NCBI RefSeq assembly: GCF_030169785.1 | Contig: NZ_CP125854.1 | Location: 620,001-684,000 of the forward strand | Direction: 5' to 3' | DNA length: 64,000 nucleotides | From: Bdellovibrio sp. 22V | GTDB lineage: Bacteria; Bdellovibrionota; Bdellovibrionia; Bdellovibrionales; Bdellovibrionaceae | In this document: positions 44,432 through 54,162 of the stretch, piece by piece | Position numbering within the stretch: the stretch's first letter is position 1 | How the letters are laid out: every line of letters begins with the position of its first letter | Translations under genes and position numbers: made by a program | The notes under the pieces: generated by a model | The model's input: the letters and a program-made list of their open reading frames with translations, nothing else | What the model was told of the DNA's origin: nothing | The model's database searches: none

Positions 44432-47400
44432 AAAACACGGTTCTGCGCGCAGGGGCTGGTGCCGGTAAGACGACGACGTTGACCCAGACGTTTCTTAAGT
44501 TCGCCAGTGACTTTAAAGACAAAAACGGCAAGTTTCCTCGAATCGTCGTCACGACGTTCACGCGAAAGGCCACACAAGAACTTAAAGAGCGTCTTTTAGC
44601 CAAAGCCTTGGATGAGAAGCGCGAAGATCTATTCCATTATGTCAGCTCCAAATCGCAGGTGCAGATTTCAACGATTCATGGCGTGTTGAGTCTTTTCTTG
44701 TCGCGCTATGGTTCTTCTATCGGGTTGACTCCAGATTATAAAATCATGGCGGACTCGGAAATTCGCAAGGGCGCGCGCAAAATTATGCGCAAGTATCTTT
44801 TGGAAAATCCGCAATTGCAGGAGCTTTTAGAAGAGTACGACTTTCACACTTTGGAAAGCGCTCTGTTCAAATACTTCTCTGAAAGCGTGATTTTCCCGGA
44901 AATGACTTTTGTTTCGCAAGACGAACAGAAGAAAGAAGTTTTAAAGCTTCTGACAGACCTTTCCGGAAAAATCCGCCGCGTTTGTCTTGAGATCGCGCAA
45001 GAGACAACAAACGACAAGTGGGAAGAGTACGCGCGCAGTCTTATGGGTTTTACTTGGGTGCCAGCCGATGACAACTGGACGGCTTACTTTGAAAGACTGC
45101 TGAGTTTTTGGGAATTCACTTCGAAGCCTGTCTTCCGCAAGGCCACGCCGCCATTTTCTTTGAGTCTGCATGAAGAACTTGAAGAGCTGCGGGATCGGGT
45201 TGATAAATTGATCGACGAACCTCGCTATCGCCCGCAGTACTGGGAAAAACACCAGAAGAACTGCGAGCTTTTTGCAGAGCTGGCGAAAAACTTCTGCCAC
45301 GACTTTATGAAAACGAAGCTGGAGCAGGGACTTCTTTCCATGAGCGATCTGGAAACTTTGTCTTATAAAATCATTGAAGAAGCTCCGGAAGCGGCAAAGA
45401 AATTCTCTTTGGAATGGGATTTCTGGATGGTCGACGAGTATCAGGACACGAGCCCGGTGCAAGTGACATTGCTCCGCCATTTGATCGGTGAAAAACCACA
45501 GTTCGTCGTCGGCGACCCTCAACAAAGTATTTATCTTTTCCGTGGCGCACGCTCCGAGGTTTTCCAAGAAAAAGTCCACGAAGTCCAAGCACAAGACGGC
45601 GACGTTCAGGTGAAGCTTGTTAACTATCGTTCTTCTCCTGAAGTTCTTGAATTTTTCAATCACTACTTCACGCGTCTGGGGTCGCAGTTCGCGGCGATGA
45701 CGCCGGCACCAGATAAAGTTCGTAAAGGGCTTGCAGACCCGGTCGTCCAAGTTCTTCTCACAGAAACCGGCGAAGAAGAAACCTCCGCAGAAATTTTGGG
45801 TGCTGTCGCCCGGATCCAGGAACTTCTTCAGCAGGGAGTTAGTCCCGAACAAATCTGTGTGCTGGGCCGAACTCACAGAACCCTTGAAGATATCGCCAAG
45901 GTGGCACAAGAATTCGGAGTGCCGTTGCAGCTTCATAGCGGCAGTGGATTTTATGAGCGTCGCGAAGTTTTAGACGCTTTGGCGTTATTGAAGTTTTTAG
46001 TGAATCCCCATGACAATGCGAACTTTGTGGCGCTTCTAAGATCTCCGTGGCTGGCGCTCTCAGACAGTGAGATCGCGACCTATTGTCACTCGTATCGTCA
46101 TTCATTCTGGCGGGAGGCTTCAAAAGTCCTCGACAGCAAAGAAGAGAATCATCCTTTGCGTCTGTTGAAAAATCTTTCCGTCATGAGCGAAAAAGAAGGC
46201 CTGTCTTGGACGCTTAAAAAAGCTCTTATAGAATTGGGACTTTTCGATTACTCCGCAAAGATTGATCCAACGGGACGTCGCGAAGCGAACTTGTGGAAAG
46301 TGGTTTCACTTCTGAGTCAGGAAGAACGTCGTCCTGGATTTAATTTCCTCGATTTCTTGGATTCAAGCCTTGAAACTTTATCGGCGGATGAAGGCGGTGA
46401 GGATGCGGATGCGACACCGGTTATTGAGCCGAAGCGAGTGAACTTTATGACGGTGCATGCCTCGAAAGGTTTGCAGTTTGAACATGTGATTTTGCCTGGT
46501 ATGGGGCAAGACCCGCGCGCGAGCCACGCCCCTGTTTTAAGTATTCGTGAAACAGACGGCCTGTGGTCTTTAAAAGTGCGCGATGAAGAATCGCAGGCTA
46601 TGGCGGGGAGTATTCTTGCCGAACAAGTGACCGACGAACTTCGCAAAAGGGAAAGCGAAGAGTTCAATCGTGTTCTTTACGTGGCTCTTACGCGCGCAAA
46701 GTCGGGTGTGACGTTGCTATGGGACCGTAAGATGGGGAAAAAATCCTGGGCCGCGCAATGTCCGCTAAACCTGGAAGAAGGCTTGCACGAGGAAAAAGAT
46801 TTCTCTTACGTCGTGCGGGTTGAAAATGCGCAACCGCATAAAATGTCCGAGCAGGATTTGGCTAAGAAAGACTTACGATCTTTATGGCAGACTCAAGCCA
46901 GCGAAACTCGCCGTAAGTATATTTCCGTGACAGAGCTTGTGGCACCGGAAGCATTAACGGCTGAAACTTATGAACCGAAGGCGTCGCAGTTAGGAAAGGG
47001 TTTAGCCCGGGCTCAACAAGGAACGAATGCCCATCGTCTTTTTGAAGCTTTGAAATACACGCCTTACGAAGAACTTTTGGCGATCTCGGAAGAAGACTTG
47101 AAGAAGCCCCTGGAGTTCTTGGCGAAGACGCAAGATATTCCTCTTTTAGAGATTATCGAAAAAGGTCATGTCGAGTGGGGTTTTGCCTTAAGCTATAAAA
47201 ACTCTTTGATGCAAGGGCAGATCGACTTGTGGGGTATTGTCGATGGGACTTTGTGGATGGTCGACTATAAAACGGGATCCCAGCGCTATTCCGAGACCGC
47301 GTTTAGGCAGTTGGAAGCCTATGCTTGGGCTCTTTACCGTATGAAGTATCTGGCAAACGTACAGAATATTAAACTTGCTGTCGTTTATCCGATGGACGAA

Positions 47401-47487
47401 AAGGTAAAGATCGAAAATGTACGCAGCCTGGAAGAGATGGATGCGCGAATGGAAAAACGGATTCAAGAGTACATCGCTTCAGAATAG
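44407..47487 (+). CDS. AddA-like UvrD-family helicase-nuclease
   Basis: A 1026-residue protein. The helicase has Walker A AGAGAGKT (15-22), VVTTFTRKA, DEYQD in MVDEYQDTSPVQ, GDPQQSIYLFRGA and late VALTRAK, in the order of superfamily 1 helicases such as RecB/AddA. The C-terminal RecB nuclease has the GQIDLWG and VDYKTG motifs (Asp940, Asp953-Lys955). The ATG at 44407 follows GGAG by six bases and is preferred over a GTG at 44389. With the AddB-like product it should form the end-processing machine for RecA loading. No RecD-like gene is nearby. Confidence 0.92.
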   Translation: MSSTSSQLKNTVLRAGAGAGKTTTLTQTFLKFASDFKDKNGKFPRIVVTTFTRKATQELKERLLAKALDEKREDLFHYVSSKSQVQISTIHGVLSLFLSRYGSSIGLTPDYKIMADSEIRKGARKIMRKYLLENPQLQELLEEYDFHTLESALFKYFSESVIFPEMTFVSQDEQKKEVLKLLTDLSGKIRRVCLEIAQETTNDKWEEYARSLMGFTWVPADDNWTAYFERLLSFWEFTSKPVFRKATPPFSLSLHEELEELRDRVDKLIDEPRYRPQYWEKHQKNCELFAELAKNFCHDFMKTKLEQGLLSMSDLETLSYKIIEEAPEAAKKFSLEWDFWMVDEYQDTSPVQVTLLRHLIGEKPQFVVGDPQQSIYLFRGARSEVFQEKVHEVQAQDGDVQVKLVNYRSSPEVLEFFNHYFTRLGSQFAAMTPAPDKVRKGLADPVVQVLLTETGEEETSAEILGAVARIQELLQQGVSPEQICVLGRTHRTLEDIAKVAQEFGVPLQLHSGSGFYERREVLDALALLKFLVNPHDNANFVALLRSPWLALSDSEIATYCHSYRHSFWREASKVLDSKEENHPLRLLKNLSVMSEKEGLSWTLKKALIELGLFDYSAKIDPTGRREANLWKVVSLLSQEERRPGFNFLDFLDSSLETLSADEGGEDADATPVIEPKRVNFMTVHASKGLQFEHVILPGMGQDPRASHAPVLSIRETDGLWSLKVRDEESQAMAGSILAEQVTDELRKRESEEFNRVLYVALTRAKSGVTLLWDRKMGKKSWAAQCPLNLEEGLHEEKDFSYVVRVENAQPHKMSEQDLAKKDLRSLWQTQASETRRKYISVTELVAPEALTAETYEPKASQLGKGLARAQQGTNAHRLFEALKYTPYEELLAISEEDLKKPLEFLAKTQDIPLLEIIEKGHVEWGFALSYKNSLMQGQIDLWGIVDGTLWMVDYKTGSQRYSETAFRQLEAYAWALYRMKYLANVQNIKLAVVYPMDEKVKIENVRSLEEMDARMEKRIQEYIASE

Positions 47488-47541
47488 TCCTGAACTTTGT
47501 TTTCCCTTGTCTAGGTCCAGAGGCTTCCATATCATTTTCTT

Positions 47542-48330
47542 ATGAAAAGAAAACCTTGGTCTCTCGTCATACTTGCTCTTCTTCATATCATCGCCCCTTT
47601 TGGAAACATGCTACTCAATGCCTTACGTGCCGGAAGAACTCTTCCCCAGCAATGGCATTACTGGTTTGATGTTTTGCCAAAATATCTTTTATTCATTTAC
47701 ATCGCGGTTCCGATCATGGCGGGGATTTTCATCTTCGTATGTCGCCGCTGGAGTTACTGGGCCTATCTCGGTTGCTTGGCTGTGATTTTCCTTTCGAATC
47801 TCTACAGCTTCTGGACGAGCATGAACGTGAATACGCTTTTGCTTCTTGTCCTTGTTGTCGTCGTCGATCTTTTGGTGGTGGCTTACTTTGTTGTGCCTTC
47901 CGTACAAAAGGTTTACTTTGATCCGCGCATGCGTTGGTGGGAAGCGGCTCCTCGTTACAACTTCAATCATGAAGGTCTGATCAACGGCACGAAAGCCTTT
48001 ATTAAAAACTTGTCTCCCGGTGGAATGCTTTACACAACAGGTCCTTCTTTAAAAGAAGGTGACAAGGTGGAAGCGACTTTCCAATTCGAGGGTAAGGATT
48101 ATAAAGTTTCAGGACAGGTGGTTTATAAAAACCCGAATGCTCCAGGATACGGCGTGAAATTTGAGCACACGTCTGAAACGCAAAAACAAATGAAACAAGT
48201 GACGGACCGCTTGCACGAACAAAAATTGATTGTGGTCGAGCGTTTGCCGGGCCCTGAAGACAGCTTCGGTGTTTGGTTAAAAAAACTCGTTACCCGCGGT
48301 GAAGGACTTTTCCCTAAAGCTCGCTCGTAA
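47542..48330 (+). CDS. membrane-anchored PilZ-domain protein
   Basis: A 262-residue protein with four membrane helices (about 7-25, 44-66, 71-92 and 97-120) and a cytoplasmic PilZ domain (about 130-225). The second PilZ motif NLSPGG (156-161) is intact, but the RxxxR half that contacts c-di-GMP is not seen in its usual place (PRMRWWEAAPRYN), so binding is uncertain. PilZ proteins adjust motility or envelope function to c-di-GMP, a key signal in Bdellovibrio. There is no good ribosome site. Its gene follows addA by 54 bp and has its own terminators. Confidence 0.82.
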   Translation: MKRKPWSLVILALLHIIAPFGNMLLNALRAGRTLPQQWHYWFDVLPKYLLFIYIAVPIMAGIFIFVCRRWSYWAYLGCLAVIFLSNLYSFWTSMNVNTLLLLVLVVVVDLLVVAYFVVPSVQKVYFDPRMRWWEAAPRYNFNHEGLINGTKAFIKNLSPGGMLYTTGPSLKEGDKVEATFQFEGKDYKVSGQVVYKNPNAPGYGVKFEHTSETQKQMKQVTDRLHEQKLIVVERLPGPEDSFGVWLKKLVTRGEGLFPKARS

Positions 48331-48333
48331 TCA

Positions 48334-48358
48334 GAAAAAGGTATCAGGTGCCTTTTTC
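48334..48358. repeat. GGTACC-type 25-nt hairpin repeat, copy 2
   Basis: GAAAAAGGTATC and GGTGCCTTTTTC pair around a single base, matching the 6156 copy at 21 of 25 positions. It lies immediately after the PilZ gene stop, where the T run could help terminate transcription. Confidence 0.6.
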
Positions 48359-48365
48359 CCAAAAT

Positions 48366-48398
48366 AAAAAAGGAATCCAGAGATGGATTCCTTTTTTT
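48366..48398. terminator. bidirectional Rho-independent terminator
   Basis: GGAATCCA (48372-48379) and TGGATTCC (48384-48391) pair around GAGA, flanked by A and T runs on both sides. It separates the convergent PilZ and small secreted-protein genes. Confidence 0.85.
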
Positions 48399-48422
48399 AT
48401 TGGGAGAGAGTGAAGCAAGAAA

Positions 48423-48920
48423 CTAATTGATTTTGCGATACTCGCAAAGAGCTTTGCCTTTTTTGCCCAAGCCAGCCACAGGACCTTCAAAAGTTTTTCT
48501 GACCGCGTAAGCTGTTTTACCGTCAGCGGAAAGTTTTAAAGCGAGGCTGTCGGATTCACGCATTGCCGGGATGCCCAGGATGTTGGAACGACCCGTGAAA
48601 TCGAAAGTCAAAGTGCCGGATTTATCGAGAGTGACGGTGTCTTTACCTTTCGTCGACGTCATCGCTTCGCCGTGGGATGCAGAAACCTCGCGAGCTTCAC
48701 CGTTTACTTCCGCACTGATAAGGGCTGAATAACTGATATCGCTGCGATAGAGACTCAAAAGGCCGTCATCTTCACGAATCATAATGCCTTGATAGCAAAA
48801 GGTTTCGCCGTCTACTTGGCTTTTTTGTAACTGATAGTCGCCAATAAACTTTTGCACCGTGGATGCGGATGATACAGACGTTCCGAGCATCAGCATTCCG
48901 AACAAAATCGTCTTTTTCAT
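48423..48920 (-). CDS. small secreted protein of unknown function
   Basis: A 165-residue protein with a signal peptide (1-19, ending SSA). The mature part has two cysteines about 110 residues apart and a repeated strand pattern (LTFDFTGR, LALKLSADGKTAYAVRK) that suggests a small beta-sandwich or barrel. GGAG precedes the ATG by about seven bases. No family is recognised. Its promoter region lies between it and the terminator of the metalloprotease gene. Confidence 0.75.
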   Translation of the reverse strand: MKKTILFGMLMLGTSVSSASTVQKFIGDYQLQKSQVDGETFCYQGIMIREDDGLLSLYRSDISYSALISAEVNGEAREVSASHGEAMTSTKGKDTVTLDKSGTLTFDFTGRSNILGIPAMRESDSLALKLSADGKTAYAVRKTFEGPVAGLGKKGKALCEYRKIN

Positions 48921-48958
48921 TGAAGGACTCCATTTTAAGGATGGTTGTTTTTAAACGT

Positions 48959-48997
48959 AAAAAAGCGCAGGTTCGTAGAGAGAGAACGAACCTGCGC
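48959..48997 (-). terminator. Rho-independent terminator of the metalloprotease gene
   Basis: GCGCAGGTTCGT (48965-48976) and ACGAACCTGCGC (48986-48997) form a perfect 12-bp stem with a 9-nt loop. On the minus strand it is followed by six T (48964-48959). It lies 16 bp past the stop at 49014. Confidence 0.88.
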
Positions 48998-49013
48998 CGG
49001 AGAGACCTATTTA

Positions 49014-52000
49014 TTATCTGTTGTACTCAGGATTTGTCATAAGAGTCAGCATGTTCAAGAACTCAAGGTTCTTCATGATGATTCCGTATGAAATCTCTGT
49101 TTGTGTACCGTCAACAAGTTGACCAACAACGTCGCCCATTTGCGCAAGGGCTTCCATACCTTTTTGTTGGCCCAATGCCTGACCGATCTTTGTTAAGCCC
49201 GCTTTCAGTGCCAAGTGGTCAATCGCTACAAGTGGAAGAGCTTCCGCCAACATATTTGCTTGTTCAGCAAGTTGTTGCGCCACTTCTTGAGCGCCTTGTT
49301 GCTCAGTTAACAAAGCAATAGTCACCTGAATCACCGAGTCGTTGAACATAATCATGTTTTCAACTTGGCCTTCAATACCGAACTGAGGATTCGCCTTCAC
49401 GAAGTCAGGAGAAACAACTTGGCCATTTTTATTCAACTCGTTCAACTTAGCGATAAGCTCGGTTTTAGCTTTTGTAACTTCCTCCGCATTCTTACCTTGT
49501 GACATCAAGTTTTGGAACTGAGCCATGATCATTTTTTCCATCAATGGCTGGATCACTTCCGTATTCTGCAAGAAGAAGTTCTTTTCAGAAGCCACTTGCA
49601 TGATTGTGTTCGTTGCAATCGCATTATCCAATGCCCAGAAGCTCAAGCGCGTCTTAGACTTTTCGGATACACCCAATTGGCTTAACACGATACGGTCTGT
49701 TGGAGCTTTACCTACGCTGCTTCCTACTTTGAAGAAGTTCGCGAAGTTGTCCTTGTCTCTTAAAGTGGAAGCTTCAAGATTCAAGATACCGTAAATACCT
49801 GCGTAAGCTCTCATTGCAGACGTTACAGTCGCTTTCTCGCCACGAACCGGAGACAATGTCGCGTGAGCGTTCGTGAATGTCGGTTGCAACTGATCCAACA
49901 TCATTCCAGTCAATGTGTTCACGAAGAAGCTTTCCTCACCAGACATACCCAAGATGTACTTTTCGAAGTCTAGGAAAGAGAACTCGATGTTCGCAGACCA
50001 GTACTTGTACTCTGGGAAACCTTTCATAGTCAGGAAGTTCATCGCCATGATCTTATCGTACTCGATACCGATAGTGTCGAGACGGTCTTCACGGATCGCG
50101 AGGTCAGAAACCGCGCGTTTTTCTACGATTTCAACATCCGTGATAACTTTACCTGTCTCTTCGCCTTTCTCGTTTCTTTCTTTGTATTGGTATGGAACCG
50201 CTACGAAACGATCTGCGCTTTGGAAGTAAGAGTTCGCATCTGGTGTTTTGATCACTTGGTTATAGAAAATGTACGCTTTCAAAGCCGCTTGTACATAGTC
50301 TTGAACCTGATCTTGATTTGTTCTCAACACCAACATGTAGAACAACTCATCCATGAACTGGCGCATTTGGAACATAGTTCCGATGGAGCTGCCAATCACG
50401 TAACCAGCTGTACCAATACCGAAGTTGTTACGGCCCCAAGAGTGGTAGTTCGTAACGTAAGCGTCTTCGTAATCCGCGATGATGTTTTCAACGATCTCTT
50501 GCGCCGAAGTACCGAAGTCGAAGCGTTGGCACGTAGGTTCGTAACCAACGTGGATGTCCGTGCAGTACTTGTATGGCTTCAAGATGCCTTGGATCTTCGC
50601 TTTGCTGAAGTCATTCCAGCCGTTTTTCGCGAAGTTCGCTTGGATCGTCGCTACCGAGATAAACTTATCGTTAGTAAGAACTTTTGCCGCGATACCTTTG
50701 TCTTCAAGAGTTTTCTTGAACTCCGGAGTTACTTCCAAAAGACCAAGGTGAGAAGCTCTCAATGCATGCACATCGTAAGAACCGATACCGTCCCAACGGA
50801 ACTTGCCTGGCTCGATGTAATCCATGATGGAAGAGTAATTACGCTTAGAAGCCGAACCGTCTTCATTCACGAAGTTTGCTTTATCGAATGAACCGATGAA
50901 GTTATGAGTCAAACCTTGAGAGTGACCCATTTCATGGCCTAGGTCGAAGAACAACTCTTCACGAAGAGCTTCTTTGAATGTCTTTTGTGCGAAATCGCGT
51001 CCGACAGACTCACGCTCAGAGAGCAAGCAGCCCGGCGCATTCTTGAATTGCGCGTTCATTTTGTTACGGATTTCACCGCGACGAACGGATCTTTCAAGCT
51101 GAGCTCTTTGCATTGAAGAAACCTTCATGCCTTTGGAAGCCAAGAATTCTTTCGCTACAAGACCTTCCAACTCAATTGGATCCATAGAGCGGTTTTCAGA
51201 AAGCTTGCGCATAACGCGATCCAACCAAGCGCTTTCCATTTGTGGAGCGGAGTACTTAAACTTACCTGAGCCACCCAACGCTTTTTGTTGTTTCGCTGCG
51301 TTTTGTACGTCGCGAGCAGACAATCCTAGGCTCTTCGCTTTAAGGAATGCTGAAGCGTCCGCTTTTTTACCTTGAGCCATTTTCACAAGTTGTTTTGTGA
51401 ACTGAGTCGCCGCTTCCGCTTTTTCAGCAGCAGTGCCGCCGGCTTTAGGAGCGTCTTTTTGCGCTTGGGCTTCTTTCGCCGCTTTTTCTTGCTTAGAAAG
51501 TTCTTCCAAAGCTTGTTCTTTGAACTTCTTCTTCATATCCGCCCAGTTGTGAGCGATCTTAAGATTTCTTTGTGAAGAAGCTACGAACTTTTGCAAGTTA
51601 CCTGCGTAAACAATCAAAGAGTCCGCGACAACGATACCAGAGCGTGGGTTGAAACCAACTTGTGATACACCCAAGATACCATGGTTGTCGTTGAACTTGT
51701 TTTCGAAGTGAACGATGTTTTTATCCAGATCACCGACGTGCGCTTCGATACCGTTTTCACCAGCGAACTGGATCTCGACGTAACGGCCTGCGCGCTCAAG
51801 TTTCGAACCTTTGAAGGCTTGTCTGTATGCCAAGTCCCATGAGTTAACTACGTCGCGAGCTGTGTCTTTGTAAAGTTGACGGATTTCTTCGTCAAGTTGT
51901 ACGGAAGGCTCAAGACCTGTCACTGTGTAAACAAGAGTTTTACCGTTGCGGAAGTCATGGACAACTGGGTAGTTGATCTCTTGACCTTCACGACCGTAAA

Positions 52001-53921
52001 GACCTTCTTTGGTCGGATTCAATTGACCGATAGTCCATACACCGTAGCCCATTTCGTTTTGTGCACGGAACGGAACTTTTGCTACGAAAGACTTGTCAGT
52101 CGCGCCGTCATTCAATTTGAAAGAAACGCGTTCTTTAATACGAGCTGTCGTTTGGTAGTTTGCAGTACCGTTGTAATCGTTTACGACTGAATAGTCAGTG
52201 ATACACCATACTGAAAGACCTGCAGAGTAGTTGAACGTGAAGTTCAATACACCTTGATCCAATTTCATATCAACATCAGAAACTTCTGTGTTAGCGATAG
52301 ACTTAAAGCATTGATCCTGAAGAGACTCATAAGGAGAGTAATCAGAAGACAATGTGTTTCTTGTCCAATCAAGCTCGATGTACTCAGCGTCCTGGCGAGA
52401 TGCAGAGACAAGGCGAGACATCGCATAGTCAGCACCTGCAGCGTCTTTTGTTTCGTGCTTCAAGTACTTCACTGGAATAGACATCAATTCTTCAAAGTCT
52501 GTGTCGTTAGAACCGGATTTGAAGTCGATCAATTTGTCAGCTTTACGAACAACCAGGCGGTTTTCCTGCATTTCGAATTTAACGATCGTCAAGTTGCCGG
52601 CCATACCTGGAGGGAAGATCGTCGTTACAGGAGCGTCTTCAAGAGTACGTTTAAAGAAGAACTCTTTACCTTTGATGTCAGAAACACGGATCGTCGTGCG
52701 AGGATCCATTTCGTTGTTGTTTTCAACTTTTCTTGGTTGAACGTTTTGAGCGATTTGTACAAGACCTACAGCTTCGCCCGCGCGAACCGACTTGAATTGG
52801 ATTGTCGCGTCTTGGTTTCCGTCGTGGTCAACAACTGGAAGTTCAGGACGAACGTAGTCTACCGGAACATCGTAACGAAGGATCATCACGCAATCTTTTT
52901 GCGCGTCAGCAGGCAATGCTTTAACGATATCCGCAGAACATTGACGAACGTTGGATTTATTAGAACCCAATTTCAACTGTTGCAATTGAGAGTCAGAAAG
53001 ATCCAGTTTACCCAATTGACCGATTTCAAAGACATGAAGAGCGTCGACATCAAGAAGAGTCAATACGCGAGTGCCGTCTTTGACGTTCACTGGAATTTGG
53101 TATTCATTTTTCAAAGTCTCTGCCGTCATGATCTTATTGTTGATACGATCCATAACGAATGTGCGGTCCAAATCACCGCGAGACGAAGGATCAATACCTA
53201 CCGGCATACGATCGGAAGGGTTGATAGACATTTGGATGTGAGTCGCCTCAGACCAGTCTGTCGTCTTCATTCGCAAAGTCGAAGTCTCTTCGTTCAAAGC
53301 ATTTTTCATTCTTTGTAGGACGCCGTATCCAGCTACTTTGAATTTGAAAAGAGGAACAAGAACTGTGGCATTTCTTTTGGTTAAAGCCGCTGCTTTTTGT
53401 GAACGAGCTTCTTTAAGCTTTGCCAACAAAGATTTTACTTTTGTATTGTCCTTAGTTCTTTGAATTTGTTTTTGCAAAAGAACTTCGTCTTTCACTTGAG
53501 CCAATTGTTTCTCAAGGATCGACATTTCAGAAGTGTCAGAGACAATTTTATAAGCCGTTACGAATTGCTTATCAACAGAGAGAGTGATCGGGTAGGAGCG
53601 ACCCGCCTGTCCTGTCATTTCAAGACCTTTAAACATGAACTTCAAACGCTCAGGAACCTGAACGTCCGTCACGGCAACGATGCCTTTTTCCGCTGTCGCT
53701 TTTGAAGAGTCACCGAGGCTGAGGCTTGTAAGGCGCTCGTCCGTATTAACCTTCATTTGCGAGTTTTCAGTCTCAAGATTACCGAAGTCGGAAATCGCAA
53801 AAACAGTTTCCTGCGCTTCTTCCGGCAAAGAGGCATCTCTCTTTTTCGCACAACCCGTTACAAACAGGGCTAAGGCAACCAATGCTGTCAGGGCCTTTGC
53901 GTATTGAGACTTCTGAGTCAT
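49014..53921 (-). CDS. giant met-zincin metalloprotease lipoprotein
   Basis: A 1635-residue protein. The ATG at 53921 is preceded by GGAG and opens a type II signal peptide with lipobox VTGC, so it is a lipoprotein. The zinc motif HEMGHSQGLTHN (996-1007) has the HExGHxxGxxHN form of met-zincins of the DUF4953/DUF5117 type. An N-terminal beta-rich region of about 950 residues and a C-terminal region of about 600 flank it. Usual family members are shorter, so the flanks are extra. In a predator it may process prey or own envelope proteins (inference). The gene is monocistronic with a strong terminator. Confidence 0.88.
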   Translation of the reverse strand: MTQKSQYAKALTALVALALFVTGCAKKRDASLPEEAQETVFAISDFGNLETENSQMKVNTDERLTSLSLGDSSKATAEKGIVAVTDVQVPERLKFMFKGLEMTGQAGRSYPITLSVDKQFVTAYKIVSDTSEMSILEKQLAQVKDEVLLQKQIQRTKDNTKVKSLLAKLKEARSQKAAALTKRNATVLVPLFKFKVAGYGVLQRMKNALNEETSTLRMKTTDWSEATHIQMSINPSDRMPVGIDPSSRGDLDRTFVMDRINNKIMTAETLKNEYQIPVNVKDGTRVLTLLDVDALHVFEIGQLGKLDLSDSQLQQLKLGSNKSNVRQCSADIVKALPADAQKDCVMILRYDVPVDYVRPELPVVDHDGNQDATIQFKSVRAGEAVGLVQIAQNVQPRKVENNNEMDPRTTIRVSDIKGKEFFFKRTLEDAPVTTIFPPGMAGNLTIVKFEMQENRLVVRKADKLIDFKSGSNDTDFEELMSIPVKYLKHETKDAAGADYAMSRLVSASRQDAEYIELDWTRNTLSSDYSPYESLQDQCFKSIANTEVSDVDMKLDQGVLNFTFNYSAGLSVWCITDYSVVNDYNGTANYQTTARIKERVSFKLNDGATDKSFVAKVPFRAQNEMGYGVWTIGQLNPTKEGLYGREGQEINYPVVHDFRNGKTLVYTVTGLEPSVQLDEEIRQLYKDTARDVVNSWDLAYRQAFKGSKLERAGRYVEIQFAGENGIEAHVGDLDKNIVHFENKFNDNHGILGVSQVGFNPRSGIVVADSLIVYAGNLQKFVASSQRNLKIAHNWADMKKKFKEQALEELSKQEKAAKEAQAQKDAPKAGGTAAEKAEAATQFTKQLVKMAQGKKADASAFLKAKSLGLSARDVQNAAKQQKALGGSGKFKYSAPQMESAWLDRVMRKLSENRSMDPIELEGLVAKEFLASKGMKVSSMQRAQLERSVRRGEIRNKMNAQFKNAPGCLLSERESVGRDFAQKTFKEALREELFFDLGHEMGHSQGLTHNFIGSFDKANFVNEDGSASKRNYSSIMDYIEPGKFRWDGIGSYDVHALRASHLGLLEVTPEFKKTLEDKGIAAKVLTNDKFISVATIQANFAKNGWNDFSKAKIQGILKPYKYCTDIHVGYEPTCQRFDFGTSAQEIVENIIADYEDAYVTNYHSWGRNNFGIGTAGYVIGSSIGTMFQMRQFMDELFYMLVLRTNQDQVQDYVQAALKAYIFYNQVIKTPDANSYFQSADRFVAVPYQYKERNEKGEETGKVITDVEIVEKRAVSDLAIREDRLDTIGIEYDKIMAMNFLTMKGFPEYKYWSANIEFSFLDFEKYILGMSGEESFFVNTLTGMMLDQLQPTFTNAHATLSPVRGEKATVTSAMRAYAGIYGILNLEASTLRDKDNFANFFKVGSSVGKAPTDRIVLSQLGVSEKSKTRLSFWALDNAIATNTIMQVASEKNFFLQNTEVIQPLMEKMIMAQFQNLMSQGKNAEEVTKAKTELIAKLNELNKNGQVVSPDFVKANPQFGIEGQVENMIMFNDSVIQVTIALLTEQQGAQEVAQQLAEQANMLAEALPLVAIDHLALKAGLTKIGQALGQQKGMEALAQMGDVVGQLVDGTQTEISYGIIMKNLEFLNMLTLMTNPEYNR

Positions 53922-53987
53922 AGTTCTCTCCATTCCTAAATTGTCACCACCTCTAATCCCCATATCGAATATACGGGGGCTAGAAAT

Positions 53988-54000
53988 AGGACACTCTCCT
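53988..54000 (-). promoter_or_regulatory. ribosome-site-like block repeated from the upstream barrel gene
   Basis: AGGACACTCTCCT (AGGAGAGTGTCCT on the minus strand) is identical to 55812-55824, where it is the ribosome site of the barrel gene at 55811. Here it is 66 bp upstream of the chosen metalloprotease start and in frame with an ATT at 53987. Confidence 0.35.
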
Positions 54001-54162
54001 TAAGGGATATAAATGCACTGAAGGTGCCAGAGGCGATTTGACCGTATCTTGAATACATTTCATTTCAGCGAAGAAAGGCGTCTAGAGTTTGATCAGAGGA
54101 CAAATCAGGGAAATTCCCGGAACGAGACAGGAATACCGAAGGGGGCGAGGGTGGTTAAGTAG

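Noticed and set aside
44941-45936. 331-residue minus-strand open frame opposite the AddA-like gene
   Set aside because: It is a shadow of the helicase gene, whose motifs on the plus strand are unambiguous.
48334-48358. The GGTACC element as an ordinary terminator only
   Set aside because: A second copy lies upstream of a start codon at 6156, and a separate better terminator is at 48366-48398.
52254-53318. 354-residue plus-strand open frame opposite the metalloprotease gene
   Set aside because: It is entirely antisense to the met-zincin gene, with an Arg/His/Phe/Val-rich composition typical of an antisense frame.
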